NCBI GenBank assembly: GCA_000715685.1
Contig: KL569382.1
Location: 9,120-20,319 of the forward strand
Source of the DNA: Streptomyces lilacinus
GTDB taxonomy: Bacteria; Actinomycetota; Actinomycetes; Streptomycetales; Streptomycetaceae
Length of the DNA stretch: 11,200 nt
Direction: 5' to 3'
Shown here: piece after piece, positions 1 to 9,041 of the stretch
Layout of the letters: each line of letters begins with the position of its first letter
Position numbering within the stretch: position 1 is the stretch's first letter
The notes under the pieces: model-generated
What the model was told of the DNA's origin: nothing
What the model saw: the letters and a program-made list of their open reading frames with translations, nothing else
Database searches by the model: none
Position numbers and translations under genes: made by a program

Positions 1-21
1 AGAGATGTGTATAAGAGACAG
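1..21. other. Tn5 mosaic-end / Nextera adapter remnant (artefact)
   Basis: Bases 3-21 read AGATGTGTATAAGAGACAG, which is exactly the 19-bp hyperactive Tn5 mosaic end found in Nextera-type tagmentation adapters. The G at base 2 fits the read-2 adapter better than the read-1 adapter; base 1 does not match. No transposase or other IS50 sequence accompanies it. I infer that this is untrimmed adapter at a contig end and that genomic sequence begins at about base 22. Confidence 0.96.
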
Positions 22-23
22 CC

Positions 24-1445
24 GTGGGTCCGACCCTGTCGGTGGTCCGTTCGTACAACTCCCTTGACCCGCGCAACGACAACGTCTTCGGCAGTGGCTG
101 GTCCACCCGCTGGGACATGCGCGCGGTTGCCGAGAGCACCGGCAACGTCGTGGTCACGACCGCCGGCGGCAGCCGGATCCCCGCCGGCAGCCCGACCACC
201 CTCACCGCTGTCACCGGCGGCGGCTGGGTGCTGCGGGACAAGTCGGCCACCACGTACTCGTTCGACTCCACCGGCCGGCTGACGAAGATCGCCGACGGCT
301 CGGGTCGGGAGCAGCGGCTCACGTACACCGACGGCAAGCTGACCGAGGCCCGCGACGCGCTGTCCGGGCGGTCGCTCGTCTTCACCTGGAACGGCGGCAA
401 GGTCGCCACGGCGACCGCCAAGGGCACCGGCCCCGGCGCCGACGGACTGACGTGGACGTACACCTACACCGGTGACCGTCTCACCAAGGTCTGCTCGCCT
501 GGCACCACCGACAAGTGCACGATCTACGAGTACGGCGACGGCTCGCTCTACCGCAGCATGGTCCTCGACCAGAACCCCGTCTCGTACTGGCGGCTGGGCG
601 AGGCGCAGGGCGCGATCGCCGCAAGCGAGGCTCCGTCCCGCACCGGCCTCAACCAGGCCCTCTACCGGGACGTGAAGCTGGGCTCCGCCGGAGCCGTGGC
701 GGGCACGAGCGACAAGGCCGCCGCGTTCGACGGCACCAACTCCTACGTGGAGCTGCCCGAGGACACCATCCGGACCTCGACCTCCCTGACGACCGAGCTG
801 TGGTTCAAGACCACCAAGCCCGGCGTCCTGGTCGGCTTCCAGGACGGTCGGCTGGCAGATGGCGAGCCCAACGACTGGACTCCCACCCTGTCGGTCAACA
901 GCTCCGGCAAGCTGGTCGGTCAGTACTGGACCGGCCGGGTGCAGCCCCTCGTCAGCACAGGTACCGTCACCGACGACACCTGGCACCACGCCGCGCTGAC
1001 GGCCGCGGGGACCACGCAGTCGCTGTACCTCGACGGTGCACTGGTCGGCACGCTGACCGGACCGATCGACCACCGCAAGCAGTCGTTCACCTACCTCGGC
1101 GCGGGCTACTCCAGCGTCGGCTGGGACGGCCTGTCCGGTGGCATCCGGCACTTCACCGGTCTCATGGACGACGTTGCCGTCTACCACCAGTCCCTCGACG
1201 CCACCACGGTCGCCGAGCACTACCGTGCCCGCGCGGTCTCGGGCCGACTGACCAAGGTCACCCTCCCGTCCGGTCGCGTCCACGCCAACGTCTCCTACGA
1301 CTCCGGCACCGGCCGGGTCACCGAGACCACGGACGACAAGGGCGGCACGTGGAAGGTCTCCGCGCCGACCTACTCCGCCGGTTCGGCGGCGTACGCCGAC
1401 ACGGTGCGTTCCTCCGGGCCGACGGTGCCTACCGCGACGGCGTGA
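24..1445 (+). CDS. RHS/YD-repeat polymorphic toxin, N-terminal fragment (5' cut by contig end, 3' broken by frame loss)
   Basis: This is the upstream part of the giant RHS protein that continues at 1421. The frame is open through base 22 into the adapter, so the GTG at 24 is internal and the true start is lost. Residues 5-35 ([11 protein letters not shown]...[10 protein letters not shown]) match the DUF6531-type opening of RHS proteins. YD-like repeats follow at about residues 75-170 ([20 protein letters not shown]). A LamG-like domain spans about residues 180-402 with YWRLGE, LWFK, DDTWHH, LYLDG and YLGAGY. After a further YD segment a second LamG starts ([12 protein letters not shown]) but runs into TGA at 1443. 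The last codons from about 1422 are out-of-frame reading. The family is secreted or surface-displayed; no signal peptide is visible because the start is missing. Confidence 0.88.
   Translation: MGPTLSVVRSYNSLDPRNDNVFGSGWSTRWDMRAVAESTGNVVVTTAGGSRIPAGSPTTLTAVTGGGWVLRDKSATTYSFDSTGRLTKIADGSGREQRLTYTDGKLTEARDALSGRSLVFTWNGGKVATATAKGTGPGADGLTWTYTYTGDRLTKVCSPGTTDKCTIYEYGDGSLYRSMVLDQNPVSYWRLGEAQGAIAASEAPSRTGLNQALYRDVKLGSAGAVAGTSDKAAAFDGTNSYVELPEDTIRTSTSLTTELWFKTTKPGVLVGFQDGRLADGEPNDWTPTLSVNSSGKLVGQYWTGRVQPLVSTGTVTDDTWHHAALTAAGTTQSLYLDGALVGTLTGPIDHRKQSFTYLGAGYSSVGWDGLSGGIRHFTGLMDDVAVYHQSLDATTVAEHYRARAVSGRLTKVTLPSGRVHANVSYDSGTGRVTETTDDKGGTWKVSAPTYSAGSAAYADTVRSSGPTVPTATA
561..1229 (+). other. LamG-like jelly-roll domain 1 of the RHS protein
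   Basis: The translated segment carries YWRLGE, an FDG turn, [26 protein letters not shown] and a closing AVYHQSL...VAEHYRAR. This is the order seen in LamG/concanavalin-like domains of actinobacterial secreted proteins, which often bind carbohydrate. It is the most divergent of the three copies here. The stretch from LWF to AEHY is 3 nt shorter than in copies 2 and 3. The function in this protein (adhesion or target recognition) is inferred. Confidence 0.82.
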
Positions 1446-2005
1446 CGCTCGGCGCGGTCGGGGCCTTCTCCGACGGCGACGACGGCTCGGCGACGCTGGA
1501 CGGTTCGGCGGGTGCCGTGCAGGTGCCCACCGACACGATCAAGAGCGCCAACGCGCTGTCGGTCGAGATGTGGTTCCGTACCGGCAAGCCGAGCGGCGTG
1601 CTGCTGGGCCTGCAGGACGTGGACCTGGGCGCGACGCCCAGGGACTGGAACCCGAGCCTGCTCATCGACGCGGACGGCAAACTTCGCGGCCAGATCTGGC
1701 ACGGGGGCCTGGGCAAGCCGATCATCTCGGCTTCGCCGGTCACGGACAACGAGTGGCACCATGTCGTGATCACGGCCGGCAGCAGCAGTCAGACGCTGTA
1801 CCTCGACGGTACGAAGGTCGGCAGCCTGAACGAGCCGTCCAAGCCCGAGACGCTGACGCGCGCCTACCTCGGTGCGGGCTACTCCAACGAGGGCTGGGAC
1901 GGCCAGAAGGCCGGTACCCGCTACTTCACCGGACAGCTCGACGAAGCCGCCTTCTACACGAAGGAGCTGAGCGGGGACGCCGTCGCCGAGCACTACCGCT
2001 CGCGC
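1390..2005 (+). other. LamG-like domain 2, interrupted near its N-terminus
   Basis: The domain begins in the upstream frame ([12 protein letters not shown]) and resumes in the downstream frame ([16 protein letters not shown]). The YWRLgE strand found in copies 1 and 3 is absent. The distance from the opening Tyr codon to the TGG of WFRTG is 179 nt, against 252 nt in copy 1 and 243 nt in copy 3. The deficit is therefore 73 or 64 nt, and both are 3n+1, which accounts exactly for the frame change. Confidence 0.85.
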
Positions 2006-5000
2006 ACCGGCCTGGTCGCCGGCGACGGTGCCCACTACCGGGGCACGGTCACGGCGGACGCGCCGTCCGGCTACTGGCGTCTGGACGAGACCAGCGGCGA
2101 CAAGGCCCACAGCAAGACCGCGGTGTACGCCGGCGAAGGCGTCTACCGGAAGGTCAAGCTGGGCGCGACCGGCGCCTTCGGCCCCGGTGACAACACCGCG
2201 GTGACCCTGTCCGGCGACGGCGCGGTGGAACTGCCGTACCGGGTCATGGGCGACACGCCGGCCATGACGGCCGAGCTCTGGTTCCGCACCGGCAAGCCGA
2301 GTGGCGTGCTGCTCGGGCTGCAGGACGTAGAACTGGGCGCCACGCCGAGGGACTGGAACCCCAGTCTGCTCGTCGACGCCGACGGCAAACTGCGGGGTCA
2401 GCTCTGGCACAACGGCACCGGAACCCCGATCATTTCGGGCACCGCGGTCACCGACAACCAGTGGCACCACGTCGTCATCACCGGCGGTACCAGCAGCCAG
2501 TCGCTGTACCTCGACGGTACGAAGGTCGGCAGCCTCAACGTGCCGTCCAAGCCGGAGACCATGGCCCACACCTACCTGGGCGGTGGCTACTCCAACGCGG
2601 CGTGGGACGGCCAGAGCGGCGGCACGCGCTACTTCACCGGTGACCTCGACGAAGCGGCCTTCTACCCGAAGGAGCTGACCGAGGAACAGGTGGCCGAGCA
2701 CTACCGGGCCATGCGCTACTCGGGGATGTCCTCCCTGACCTCGACCATCAGCGTCACCGACCCGTTGGGCCGGACCAGCAGTGCGACGTACGACGCCCTG
2801 CGCGGCCAGCGCCCGGTGACCGCGACGGACGCGGAGGGCGGTCGTACCACGTACGCGTACGACACCGGTGGCTTCCTGCACACGGTGACCGACCCCAACG
2901 GGCACATCACTGTCACTGGTCACGACGCCCGCGGCAACACGGTCTCCAAGACCACGTGCCGTGACGCCAACTCCTGCTGGACGTCGTTCACCGACTACTA
3001 CCTCAACAGCAGCGACCCGCTCGACTCGCGCAACGACAAGCCGACGGCCACCCGCGACGCCCGCTCCACGAGCGCTCGCGACGACCGTTACCGCACGTCG
3101 TTGACGTACACGGCGCTGGGCCTGCCGGACACGACGGTGCTGGCCGACGGACGGAAGTCCGTGACGGTCTACACCACCGGGCAGGAAGCTGCCGTCGATG
3201 GCGGGACTGTTCCCGCCGGCCTGGTCCGTACGATCACCGCCCCGGGCGGGGCCGTCACGGAGTACGGCTACACCGCGCAGGGCGATCTCGCGCAGACCAC
3301 CGCTCCGTCGGGGCTGGTCACGAAGTACGCCTACGACGGCATCGGCCGGAAGATCTCCGAGACCCAGGTCTCCGACACCCAGCCGAACGGTGTGACCACG
3401 ACCTTCGCCTACGACGCCAGTTCCCGGATCGTCTCCGAGACCGGCGCCGCGGTGAAGAACGAGGTCACGGGCACGACCCACACGGCGAAGATCACGCGAG
3501 CCTTCGACCCCGACGGCAAGCTGCTCACCGAATTCACGGAGGACACGACGGGCGGCGACGCCCAGCGCACCATCACCCACCACTACGACGAGCACGGCCT
3601 CGAGGACAAGACGACCGACGCGGAGGGCAATGAGACAGTCGTCGCCTACGACGCGCTGGGCCGCAAGTCCCGTACGACCGACGCCATCGGTACGACGTAC
3701 GAGTTCCGCTACACGGCCGCCGGCCGTCCCTCGGAAACGGTGCTGAAGTCCTGGAAGGGCGACCCCTCCGGCGACGTCAAGGACCTGGTCGTGGTCTCCA
3801 ACGCCTACGACCCGGCGGGCCGCCTGGCCTCGTCGACCGACGCGATGGGGGCGACCACCGCCTACACCTACTTCGACGACGGAAAGCTCGCGTCGAAGAC
3901 CGCCAAGCGCGTCACCCAGGCCGACGGCAGCAAGCACGACATCGTGCTCGAGGCCGACGCCTACGACGGCGCGGGGAACCTGATCCAGCGGACCGGCCCC
4001 GGCGGCACCGCCACCGTCACCAACGAGGTGGACGCCACCGGCCGCGTCAAGCGCAGCGTGCTCGACCCCAACGGCCTCAACCGCTGGACCGAGTTCACCT
4101 ACGACGACGCCGACCGGCCGCTCGAGCAGAAGACCGCGCTGAGCACGCAGCGCTTCACCTACGACAAGGCAGGCAACAAGCTCACCCAGACCGTCGTCGA
4201 TGGCGACCGCACGCGTACGGCGAAGTTCGCGTACGACCAGCGGGGCCTCCCCGTCTCGGCCGTCACGCCGCGCGGCACCGAGACCGGCGCCGATGCCTCG
4301 GCCTTCACCACCACCAACCGCTACGACGCCCTCGGCCGTCTCGTGGAGCAGACCGCTCCGCAGGTCCAGGCAGAGCAGCCGGGCCAGCAGCCCGCGGCCG
4401 TCAAGCCGTCCACTCTCAGGGGGTACAACACCTTCGGCGAGGCCACCGAGTCCCGCGCCGCGAACGGGTCGGTGACCCGTACCGCGGTCGACAAGCTCGG
4501 CCGGGCCACCGCCGTCACGCTGCCCGACTACACCCCGCCGGGCGGGGAGAAGATCACCGCCGTCTCCCGGGTCGCCTACGACGCCCTGGGCCGCAAGACG
4601 GCGACCACCGACCCGTTGGGCCGGACTGTCAGCTACGCCTACGACCAGCTGGGCCACCTGATCCGGCAGTCGCTCCCGGCGACCAGCCTGCTCAACAGCA
4701 ACCTGAATGGCGACAGCAGCCCGCTGCAGCAGCCGTCGACGCTGGACGACAAGGCGAATCGTTTCACCTGGACGCCCACGGGCCTGCAGCTCTCCGTCAC
4801 CGGCCCCACCGGCGCGCGGACCGAGGCCACGTACGACGAGCTGGGCCGTCAGCTGACGACCACGACCGTCGAGCGCTACCCGTCGCCGCAGAACCTGACC
4901 ACGCGCTACGCCTGGGACGACGCGGGTCGCCAGACCTCGTCCACCAGCCCGGCGGGCCGGGTGACCACGGCCACGTACGACGTGGCGGGCGAGGTCCTGA

Positions 5001-8000
5001 CCGCGACGATGCCGGGCGGCGGCACGACGAAGCTCGGCTACGACGCGCTGGGCCGCCAGACGGAGACCGTGGACGCCACGGGCCGGAAGAGCGTCACGCG
5101 CTACGACGGCTTCGGCGGCGTGGTCGGCACCGCCGACTACGGCACCGGCGCGACTGCCCTGCGTACGACCTCGGCGGAGTACGACGCGGAAGGCCACCGC
5201 ACGTCCGTCACCTCGGCGACCGGCGCGAAGACGACCTTCGCGTACGACGCCCTGGGCCGGATGACGCAGCAGGTCGAGCCTGTCGCGGACGGCAAGTCCA
5301 TCACCACCACCTTCGGGTACGACGTGACGGGCAACCGCACCCGCCTGACGGACGGCCGCGGCAACACCACGACGTACACCTTCACGCCGTGGGGCCTGCC
5401 CGAGTCCACGATCGAGCCGGCGACGGCCGCTCAGCCGAAGCCTGCCGACCGCACGTGGACCAAGGTCTACGACGCGGCCGGCCAGAACGTGGCCGAGCTG
5501 CTGCCGGGTGGCGTGGAGCGGCACGGCACGTTCGACGTGTACGGCCAGTTGACCAAGGAAACGGGCACGGGTGCCGAGGCCGACACCATGGACCGGACCC
5601 TGGAGCACGACCTCGCGGGCCGTCTGACCAAGGCCGGCTCCGGTGACGTCATCAACCCGAACACCTACACCTACAACGACCGCGGTCAGCTCCTCAGCAC
5701 CGACGGCCCGGGAGGCAAGTCCACCTACACCTACGACGCCGACGGCGCCATGACGTCCCGGACGGACAAGTCCGGCACGACGACGTACGGCTACGACGCT
5801 GCCGGCCGCGTCAGCCTGACCGAGGACGCCGTGACCGGCGGCCAGACCCGCACCGCGTACGACCTGGCCGGCCGCATCCAGCAGGAGCAGTACGCCACGA
5901 AGCCGGCCGGCGCGACCGACTGGCAGAACGGCGGCAAGCGCGACTACGCCTACGACCAGCTCGGTCGCCTGGCGGAGTCCAAGGTCACAGGCGCCGACGG
6001 CACCACCCAGGTCATGTCGAACGCGTACGAGTACGACCTCGACAACCGTCTGACCGCGAAGACCACCAACGGCGCCGCCGGCGCCGGAAAGGAAACATAC
6101 GCCTACGACAAGTCCGGCCGCCTGACCTCCTGGACGGGCGACGGCAAGACGACGACCTACGCGTGGGACGACGCGGGCAACCGCGTCAAGGCCGGTGACA
6201 TCACCGCAACCTTTGACGAGGCCAACCGTCAGCTGACGGACGGCACGACCCGCTACGGCTACACGCCGCGCGGCACGCTGTCCTCGGTCGACACGGGGAA
6301 CGGAAAGCGTGCGTTGGCACACGACGCCTTCGAGCGCCGCATCGCCGACGGGGACGCCAAGTTCACGTACGACTCGCTCGACCGCGTCAGCCGTCGTGGT
6401 GACACCGCCTTCATTTACGACGGCGGGTCCAACAACCTGGTCTCGGACGGCACCAGCACGTACAGCCGGACTCCGGGTGGTGCGCTGCTGGGCAGCAAGG
6501 ATGGCACGACCGCGCAGCGGTCGGTGACCGACCAGCACACGGATGTGGTGGCGGGCTTGTCGCCGGACGGCACGAAGGTCGTGGGCTCCACGGCCTATGA
6601 CCCCTTCGGCACGGTCCGGACGAAGGCCGGCTCGCGCTCGTCGCTCGGCTTCCAGTCCGGCTGGACCGACCCGTCGAGCGGCGATGTCAACATGGCCTCC
6701 CGCTGGTACCAGCCGGGCACGGGTCGCTTCGGTTCCCGTGACACGTGGCAGCTTCCGCCGTCTCCGTCGGCCCAGGCGAACCGATACCTCTACGGCAATG
6801 CCGGGCCGCTCAACGGTACGGACCCCAGCGGGCACTGCTTCTGGGATGCGTGTGTTGGAGAGTTCGGGTTTGGGATGATCCTTGGCGCCGCACTCATCGA
6901 GACCTGCACGCGCTATTGCGGGGCTCTCACGGACAGCCTTGGCGACGCGTACGGCTATGACTCCGACAGCACCGACTCCGGCACTGACTCCTATAGCGAG
7001 TCGGATGCGGACGAGGGCTATTACGAGGGCGATGAAGCGGAGGCCATGGCTCATGACAACTACTACCCGGGGGAGATGAGCAATCCCAACCTCTGGGAGG
7101 AAGCCGAGGAAGGCGGCTACGAAGAGGAATACTGGGGTGGCGACGAGGGCGGCTACGAGCCGGTCTACCGCCCCTCTTACCGCCCCTCCTACCGTCCCAC
7201 CTACCGAGGAGGTAGCCGGGCCGGAGCCCGCACCCGCCCTGCTCGCCCCCCGCGCCCACGCATCGAGCAGAACCCCAACCGGGGCAGCCACCCCAAGCCC
7301 GCGCCGACGCGTCCGACGCTGAAGCCGGACTGGGAGCCGAACGGTGGTTGGAAGCCTGGCGACGTCGTAAACACGATCATCACCGGCGCGCACATCCTGG
7401 ATCTGTTCAACAGCGACTCGTACGACCCGGCGCAGGGTCGTTGGGTGGACCCCAACCCGGCGCTGAGCGACAAGCGAGGGGGGAAGAACAACGGCCGGTT
7501 GCGAGATGACGGTCAGTGTGATGACGGGCCTGGAAGGAGCCCGAACGGTCACGCTACGTACCTGCCGCGCGAGCGGTACTACGACGCCTTCGAGGGCAGC
7601 GAGCAGTGCCGAGCCACGGGAGTTTACGGGGTCTTCGACTACAGTGACCGGAATCCAGGACGCAAGAGGCCGGGGACGAACACTAACGATACGACTCAAC
7701 CGCCGGGTATGCGTGAGATTCAGGCACAGAGGTACAGGGCTGCCAACGGCCACCTCATACCGTCGGCACTCAGTGGCTCAGGAATTGACCTGAGGAACCT
7801 TGTGGCCGAGTACGCGAGGGCCAACTCCCCGTACATCAGCAGCACTGTTGAGGCGGAAATGTGGAAGCCGGCCCAGGCCGGTAAGCATGTCCAGGCCTCC
7901 ATTGTTCCTCATTACGGTAATGACAAATCCGGTATTCCGACTTCCATCGAGTACACCTACTCGGTGATCGAGGACGGAACAACGAAGCATTGCATCGTTC

Positions 8001-8056
8001 ATCAGTCGCCGACCGGTGGTACGACAACAGGCGACGCCGACTGCCCGAGGAGATAG
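1421..8056 (+). CDS. RHS/YD-repeat polymorphic toxin, main part with LamG domains and C-terminal nuclease
   Basis: This continues the previous fragment in another frame. The frame is open back to about 515, but before 1421 its translation is arginine/proline-rich junk that shadows the true upstream frame. From 1421 it encodes about 2,211 residues: the rest of LamG 2 (to about 2005), LamG 3 (about 2036-2710), and then long YD-repeat arrays (about 2712-6580), for example [11 protein letters not shown] and [13 protein letters not shown]. The RHS core follows ([46 protein letters not shown], to about 6832), then a 407-residue variable tip with a nuclease domain. In RHS proteins the YD repeats form a shell around the C-terminal toxin, which is released after the core. 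The stop (8054-8056) lies 3 nt before the SUKH gene. The true start is not in the window. If the break at 1421 is real, the gene is a pseudogene; if it is an assembly error, this is one intact reading frame with 24-1420. Confidence 0.9.
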   Translation, partial: DGAYRDGVTLGAVGAFSDGDDGSATLDGSAGAVQVPTDTIKSANALSVEMWFRTGKPSGVLLGLQDVDLGATPRDWNPSLLIDADGKLRGQIWHGGLGKPIISASPVTDNEWHHVVITAGSSSQTLYLDGTKVGSLNEPSKPETLTRAYLGAGYSNEGWDGQKAGTRYFTGQLDEAAFYTKELSGDAVAEHYRSRTGLVAGDGAHYRGTVTADAPSGYWRLDETSGDKAHSKTAVYAGEGVYRKVKLGATGAFGPGDNTAVTLSGDGAVELPYRVMGDTPAMTAELWFRTGKPSGVLLGLQDVELGATPRDWNPSLLVDADGKLRGQLWHNGTGTPIISGTAVTDNQWHHVVITGGTSSQSLYLDGTKVGSLNVPSKPETMAHTYLGGGYSNAAWDGQSGGTRYFTGDLDEAAFYPKELTEEQVAEHYRAMRYSGMSSLTSTISVTDPLGRTSSATYDALRGQRPVTATDAEGGRTTYAYDTGGFLHTVTDPNGHITVTGHDARGNTVSKTTCRDANSCWTSFTDYYLNSSDPLDSRNDKPTATRDARSTSARDDRYRTSLTYTALGLPDTTVLADGRKSVTVYTTGQEAAVDGGTVPAGLVRTITAPGGAVTEYGYTAQGDLAQTTAPSGLVTKYAYDGIGRKISETQVSDTQPNGVTTTFAYDASSRIVSETGAAVKNEVTGTTHTAKITRAFDPDGKLLTEFTEDTTGGDAQRTITHHYDEHGLEDKTTDAEGNETVVAYDALGRKSRTTDAIGTTYEFRYTAAGRPSETVLKSWKGDPSGDVKDLVVVSNAYDPAGRLASSTDAMGATTAYTYFDDGKLASKTAKRVTQADGSKHDIVLEADAYDGAGNLIQRTGPGGTATVTNEVDATGRVKRSVLDPNGLNRWTEFTYDDADRPLEQKTALSTQRFTYDKAGNKLTQTVVDGDRTRTAKFAYDQRGLPVSAVTPRGTETGADASAFTTTNRYDALGRLVEQTAPQVQAEQPGQQPAAVKPSTLRGYNTFGEATESRAANGSVTRTAVDKLGRATAVTLPDYTPPGGEKITAVSRVAYDALGRKTATTDPLGRTVSYAYDQLGHLIRQSLPATSLLNSNLNGDSSPLQQPSTLDDKANRFTWTPTGLQLSVTGPTGARTEATYDELGRQLTTTTVERYPSPQNLTTRYAWDDAGRQTSSTSPAGRVTTATYDVAGEVLTATMPGGGTTKLGYDALGRQTETVDATGRKSVTRYDGFGGVVGTADYGTGATALRTTSAEYDAEGHRTSVTSATGAKTTFAYDALGRMTQQVEPVADGKSITTTFGYDVTGNRTRLTDGRGNTTTYTFTPWGLPESTIEPATAAQPKPADRTWTKVYDAAGQNVAELLPGGVERHGTFDVYGQLTKETGTGAEADTMDRTLEHDLAGRLTKAGSGDVINPNTYTYNDRGQLLSTDGPGGKSTYTYDADGAMTSRTDKSGTTTYGYDAAGRVSLTEDAVTGGQTRTAYDLAGRIQQEQYATKPAGATDWQNGGKRDYAYDQLGRLAESKVTGADGTTQVMSNAYEYDLDNRLTAKTTNGAAGAGKETYAYDKSGRLTSWTGDGKTTTYAWDDAGNRVKAGDITATFDEANRQLTDGTTRYGYTPRGTLSSVDTGNGKRALAHDAFERRIADGDAKFTYDSLDRVSRRGDTAFIYDGGSNNLVSDGTSTYSRTPGGALLGSKDGTTAQRSVTDQHTDVVAGLSPDGTKVVGSTAYDPFGTVRTKAGSRSSLGFQSGWTDPSSGDVNMASRWYQPGTGRFGSRDTWQLPPSPSAQANRYLYGNAGPLNGTDPSGHCFWDACVGEFGFGMILGAALIETCTRYCGALTDSLGDAYGYDSDSTDSGTDSYSESDADEGYYEGDEAEAMAHDNYYPGEMSNPNLWEEAEEGGYEEEYWGGDEGGYEPVYRPSYRPSYRPTYRGGSRAGARTRPARPPRPRIEQNPNRGSHPKPAPTRPTLKPDWEPNGGWKPGDVVNTIITGAHILDLFNSDSYDPAQGRWVDPNPALSDKRGGKNNGRLRDDGQCDDGPGRSPNGHATYLPRERYYDAFEGSEQCRATGVYGVFDYSDRNPGRKRPGTNTNDTTQPPGMREIQAQRYRAANGHLIPSALSGSGIDLRNLVAEYARANSPYISSTVEAEMWKPAQAGKHVQASIVPHYGNDKSGIPTSIEYTYSVIEDGTTKHCIVHQSPTGGTTTGDADCPRR
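1571..1998 (+). repeat. Direct repeat A, LamG 2 copy
   Basis: This stretch is colinear without gaps with 2279-2706, at a constant offset of 708 nt (236 codons). Both run from TGGTTCCG to GCCGAGCACTACCG and differ mainly at scattered, often synonymous positions. It is a recent tandem domain duplication and a plausible site of collapse during assembly or recombination. Confidence 0.85.
2036..2710 (+). other. LamG-like domain 3 of the RHS protein
   Basis: This is a complete copy: [78 protein letters not shown] and VAEHYRAM. It lies just before the YD-repeat array starts ([17 protein letters not shown]). It is nearly the same protein as copy 2 over its C-terminal two thirds. Confidence 0.85.
2279..2706 (+). 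repeat. Direct repeat A, LamG 3 copy
   Basis: This is the partner of 1571-1998. The start (TGGTTCCGCACCGG) and end (GCCGAGCACTACCG) both hold the 708-nt offset, so no indels separate the copies over about 428 nt. Confidence 0.85.
7166..7207 (+). repeat. 12-nt tandem repeat encoding YRP(S/T)
   Basis: About three and a half 12-nt units encode [14 protein letters not shown] in the linker between the acidic stretch and the nuclease domain. It is probably a flexible spacer. Short in-frame repeats of this kind can change copy number by slippage without frame loss. Confidence 0.8.
8047..8052 (+). promoter_or_regulatory. Ribosome binding site of the immunity gene, inside the toxin 3' end
   Basis: GAGGAG lies within the last codons of the toxin gene, with a 7-nt spacer to the GTG at 8060 and the toxin TAG (8054-8056) in between. 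This fixes the immunity start and predicts translational coupling of immunity to toxin synthesis. Confidence 0.8.
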
Positions 8057-8059
8057 AGA

Positions 8060-8662
8060 GTGGCGAGTTCTGATTATCTTGGCGACGTCGTTGCCAGGCT
8101 CGGCGAGCCGAGAGGTTATGGCCCGGCGCCCGAGGCTTGGGAAAGTCTTGAGTCTTCGCTGGGTTTTGAGCTTCCCGCGGACTACAAGAGGATTGTTGAG
8201 GACTATGCGCCGGTGAAAGTGCATGGTCATCTCTACCTGAGCCACCCTGCGACTTCCGGATGGAATTTGGGGGAGTGGATCCGTGAGACGGTGGAGGACT
8301 GGGAAGCGGTCCCCTGGGATGATGAGATCGAGGGAGACCCTCGTCGAGTCCTCGGTATCAGCGAAATGGAGTTCGGTACCGCCGGCGGGCTGACGCCTGT
8401 TGCCAGCACCGACCGTGGGGAGACGATCTTCCTGGCCCCGGGGGCTGCTGGTAGGGGCGTCCGGATATTCGTCGAAAACGGTGAAAGCGAGTTCTTCGAG
8501 TACTCCATCAGCTTTTCCGAGTGGCTCTACCGCTACCTGGCCGGGGAAGACATGACCGGACCCAGCCCCGTGTTCTATCCAGGTCCTGTAAAGTTCGAAA
8601 GCCTGCCTATGAGCTACGGCGAAGAGACAGCCGTCTGGTACGGCCCGGATCGCGGAATGTAG
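8060..8662 (+). CDS. SUKH (SMI1/KNR4-like) immunity protein
   Basis: This 200-residue acidic cytoplasmic protein starts at a GTG only 3 nt after the toxin stop. Residues 25-85 carry the SUKH signature pattern: W.SLESSLGFELPADYKRIVEDYAPVKVHGHLYLSHP. Later segments WNLGEW, GGLTPVASTDRGETIFLAP and ISFSEWLYRYLAG fit the same fold. SUKH proteins are the commonest immunity partners of nuclease-tipped RHS and other polymorphic toxins, and they bind and block the cognate nuclease. Its position, its coupled start and the shared terminator support pairing with the nuclease tip at 6836-8053; specificity for that nuclease is inferred. Like the toxin tip, it uses more A/T-ending codons than the RHS core, which suggests that the two travelled together. 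An ATG is not available nearby, and the RBS supports the GTG. Confidence 0.87.
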   Translation: MASSDYLGDVVARLGEPRGYGPAPEAWESLESSLGFELPADYKRIVEDYAPVKVHGHLYLSHPATSGWNLGEWIRETVEDWEAVPWDDEIEGDPRRVLGISEMEFGTAGGLTPVASTDRGETIFLAPGAAGRGVRIFVENGESEFFEYSISFSEWLYRYLAGEDMTGPSPVFYPGPVKFESLPMSYGEETAVWYGPDRGM

Positions 8663-8910
8663 CGACCGTGCCGCTGCAGCCCTGAAGCGACAGCCCGCCC
8701 CGGTTCGCCGGGGCGGGCTGTCGTGCGTTCACAGGAGTGCGCCACCCGCTGGTGCACGCCCATCGCCGTAGCCATCGCCGCCGCGCCCGCGCGGTCGCCG
8801 GCCGCCAGGGCTTCGGCCCGCTTGCGCTTGATGTCCCAGCATTCTTCGCAGCGCGGGCGCCGGGGGAGGGGCGAGGCAACCGCTGTCTCGGCGGTCTGGT
8901 CGCTCGTCAC
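8614..8910 (-). CDS. Small putative zinc-binding protein (C-x2-C...H-x4-H), uncertain C-terminus
   Basis: GTG at 8910 overlaps the upstream gene's TGA (GTGA) and has GGAGG at 8923-8919 with an 8-nt spacer. The in-frame GTG at 8919 sits on that site and was rejected. The first ~60 residues contain RPRCEECWDIKRKRAEALAAGD...MGVHQRVAHS. The C-x2-C followed by H-x4-H suggests a small zinc-binding helical protein, a pattern I associate with short hypothetical proteins of Streptomyces; no function is known. The remaining ~38 residues are encoded through the terminator hairpin and antisense to the end of the immunity gene, so they are probably not native. A TGA in another frame (8731-8729) lies directly after the HS codons, so a small indel may have removed the normal end at about 60 residues. 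Confidence 0.62.
   Translation of the reverse strand: MTSDQTAETAVASPLPRRPRCEECWDIKRKRAEALAAGDRAGAAAMATAMGVHQRVAHSCERTTARPGEPGRAVASGLQRHGRYIPRSGPYQTAVSSP
8688..8723 (+). terminator. Intrinsic terminator, TTCG-loop hairpin
   Basis: A perfect 16-bp stem (8688-8703 with 8708-8723) closes a TTCG loop (8704-8707), 25 nt after the immunity stop. There is no T-tract, which is common for actinomycete terminators. It lies between convergent genes and could act in both directions. On the minus strand, however, it falls inside the annotated 3' end of the small gene 8614-8910. Confidence 0.85.
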
Positions 8911-9041
8911 GGCTCCCACCTCCGCCGGCTGCGCCGGTTGGCCTCGGCCACCTTGGCTCGGAGCTCGTCTTCAGCGGACGCTTCCGGCTCGGGCTCGTCT
9001 CCCGGCGCCGGAGCCGGCGCTTCATCCGCAGCCGTACTCAT
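8907..9041 (-). CDS. 44-residue charged small protein, function unknown
   Basis: It starts at ATG 9041, sharing ATGA with the stop of the gene before it, and is preceded by GGAGG (9053-9049) with a 7-nt spacer. The N-terminal half is Ala/Pro/Glu/Asp-rich (APAPAPGDEPEPEASAEDE) and the C-terminal half is basic (RAKVAEANRRSRRRWEP). It has no membrane segment or signal peptide and is likely disordered or a single charged helix. The frame is open further upstream to 9164, but no ribosome site supports a longer form. It is the middle gene of a coupled three-gene set, which argues that it is real despite its size. I do not recognise the family. Confidence 0.68.
   Translation of the reverse strand: MSTAADEAPAPAPGDEPEPEASAEDELRAKVAEANRRSRRRWEP

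Larger units (their letters stand above)
6836..8053 (+). other. Variable C-terminal toxin tip: acidic/YRP linker plus predicted Endonuclea_NS_2-type nuclease
   Basis: The tip begins after the core ends in DPSGH. A Cys-containing hydrophobic patch ([13 protein letters not shown]) comes first, followed by an acidic Ser/Asp/Tyr/Glu-rich low-complexity stretch (about 6933-7155), four YRP(S/T) units, and a basic Pro/Arg linker. The last ~150 residues look like the DNA/RNA non-specific endonuclease family (beta-beta-alpha metal fold). Visible markers are [47 protein letters not shown] and [10 protein letters not shown]. The putative catalytic His is in NGHLI (codon 7751-7753) and the metal-ligand Asn is in RNL (7796-7798). 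It would cut nucleic acid in rival cells and is presumably neutralised by the next gene. The family call rests on these motifs alone. Confidence 0.78.

Noticed and set aside
1..21. A real Tn5/IS50 insertion end
   Set aside because: The sequence is the engineered mosaic end (it differs from natural IS50 ends), has no transposase, and lies at the very edge of the contig.
515..1420. The upstream part of the long plus-strand frame as a genuine N-terminus
   Set aside because: Its translation is Arg/Pro/Gly-rich without domains, while the other frame over the same bases encodes DUF6531, YD and LamG motifs. The openness is incidental.
1415..1430. Programmed ribosomal frameshift in the RHS gene
   Set aside because: There is no slippery heptamer, and the LamG comparison shows 64-73 missing nucleotides including a conserved strand, which frameshifting would not explain.
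2712..6580. CRISPR-like or other DNA repeat array
   Set aside because: The periodicity is at protein level (YD repeats such as YDALGR) with variable spacing and sequence, within one open frame.
1370..7753. A 2,127-codon open frame on the minus strand under the RHS gene
   Set aside because: It is exactly antisense to YD-repeat coding sequence. Its translation is Val/Arg/Gly-rich repetition without motifs, as expected when G/C-biased codons keep the opposite strand free of stops.
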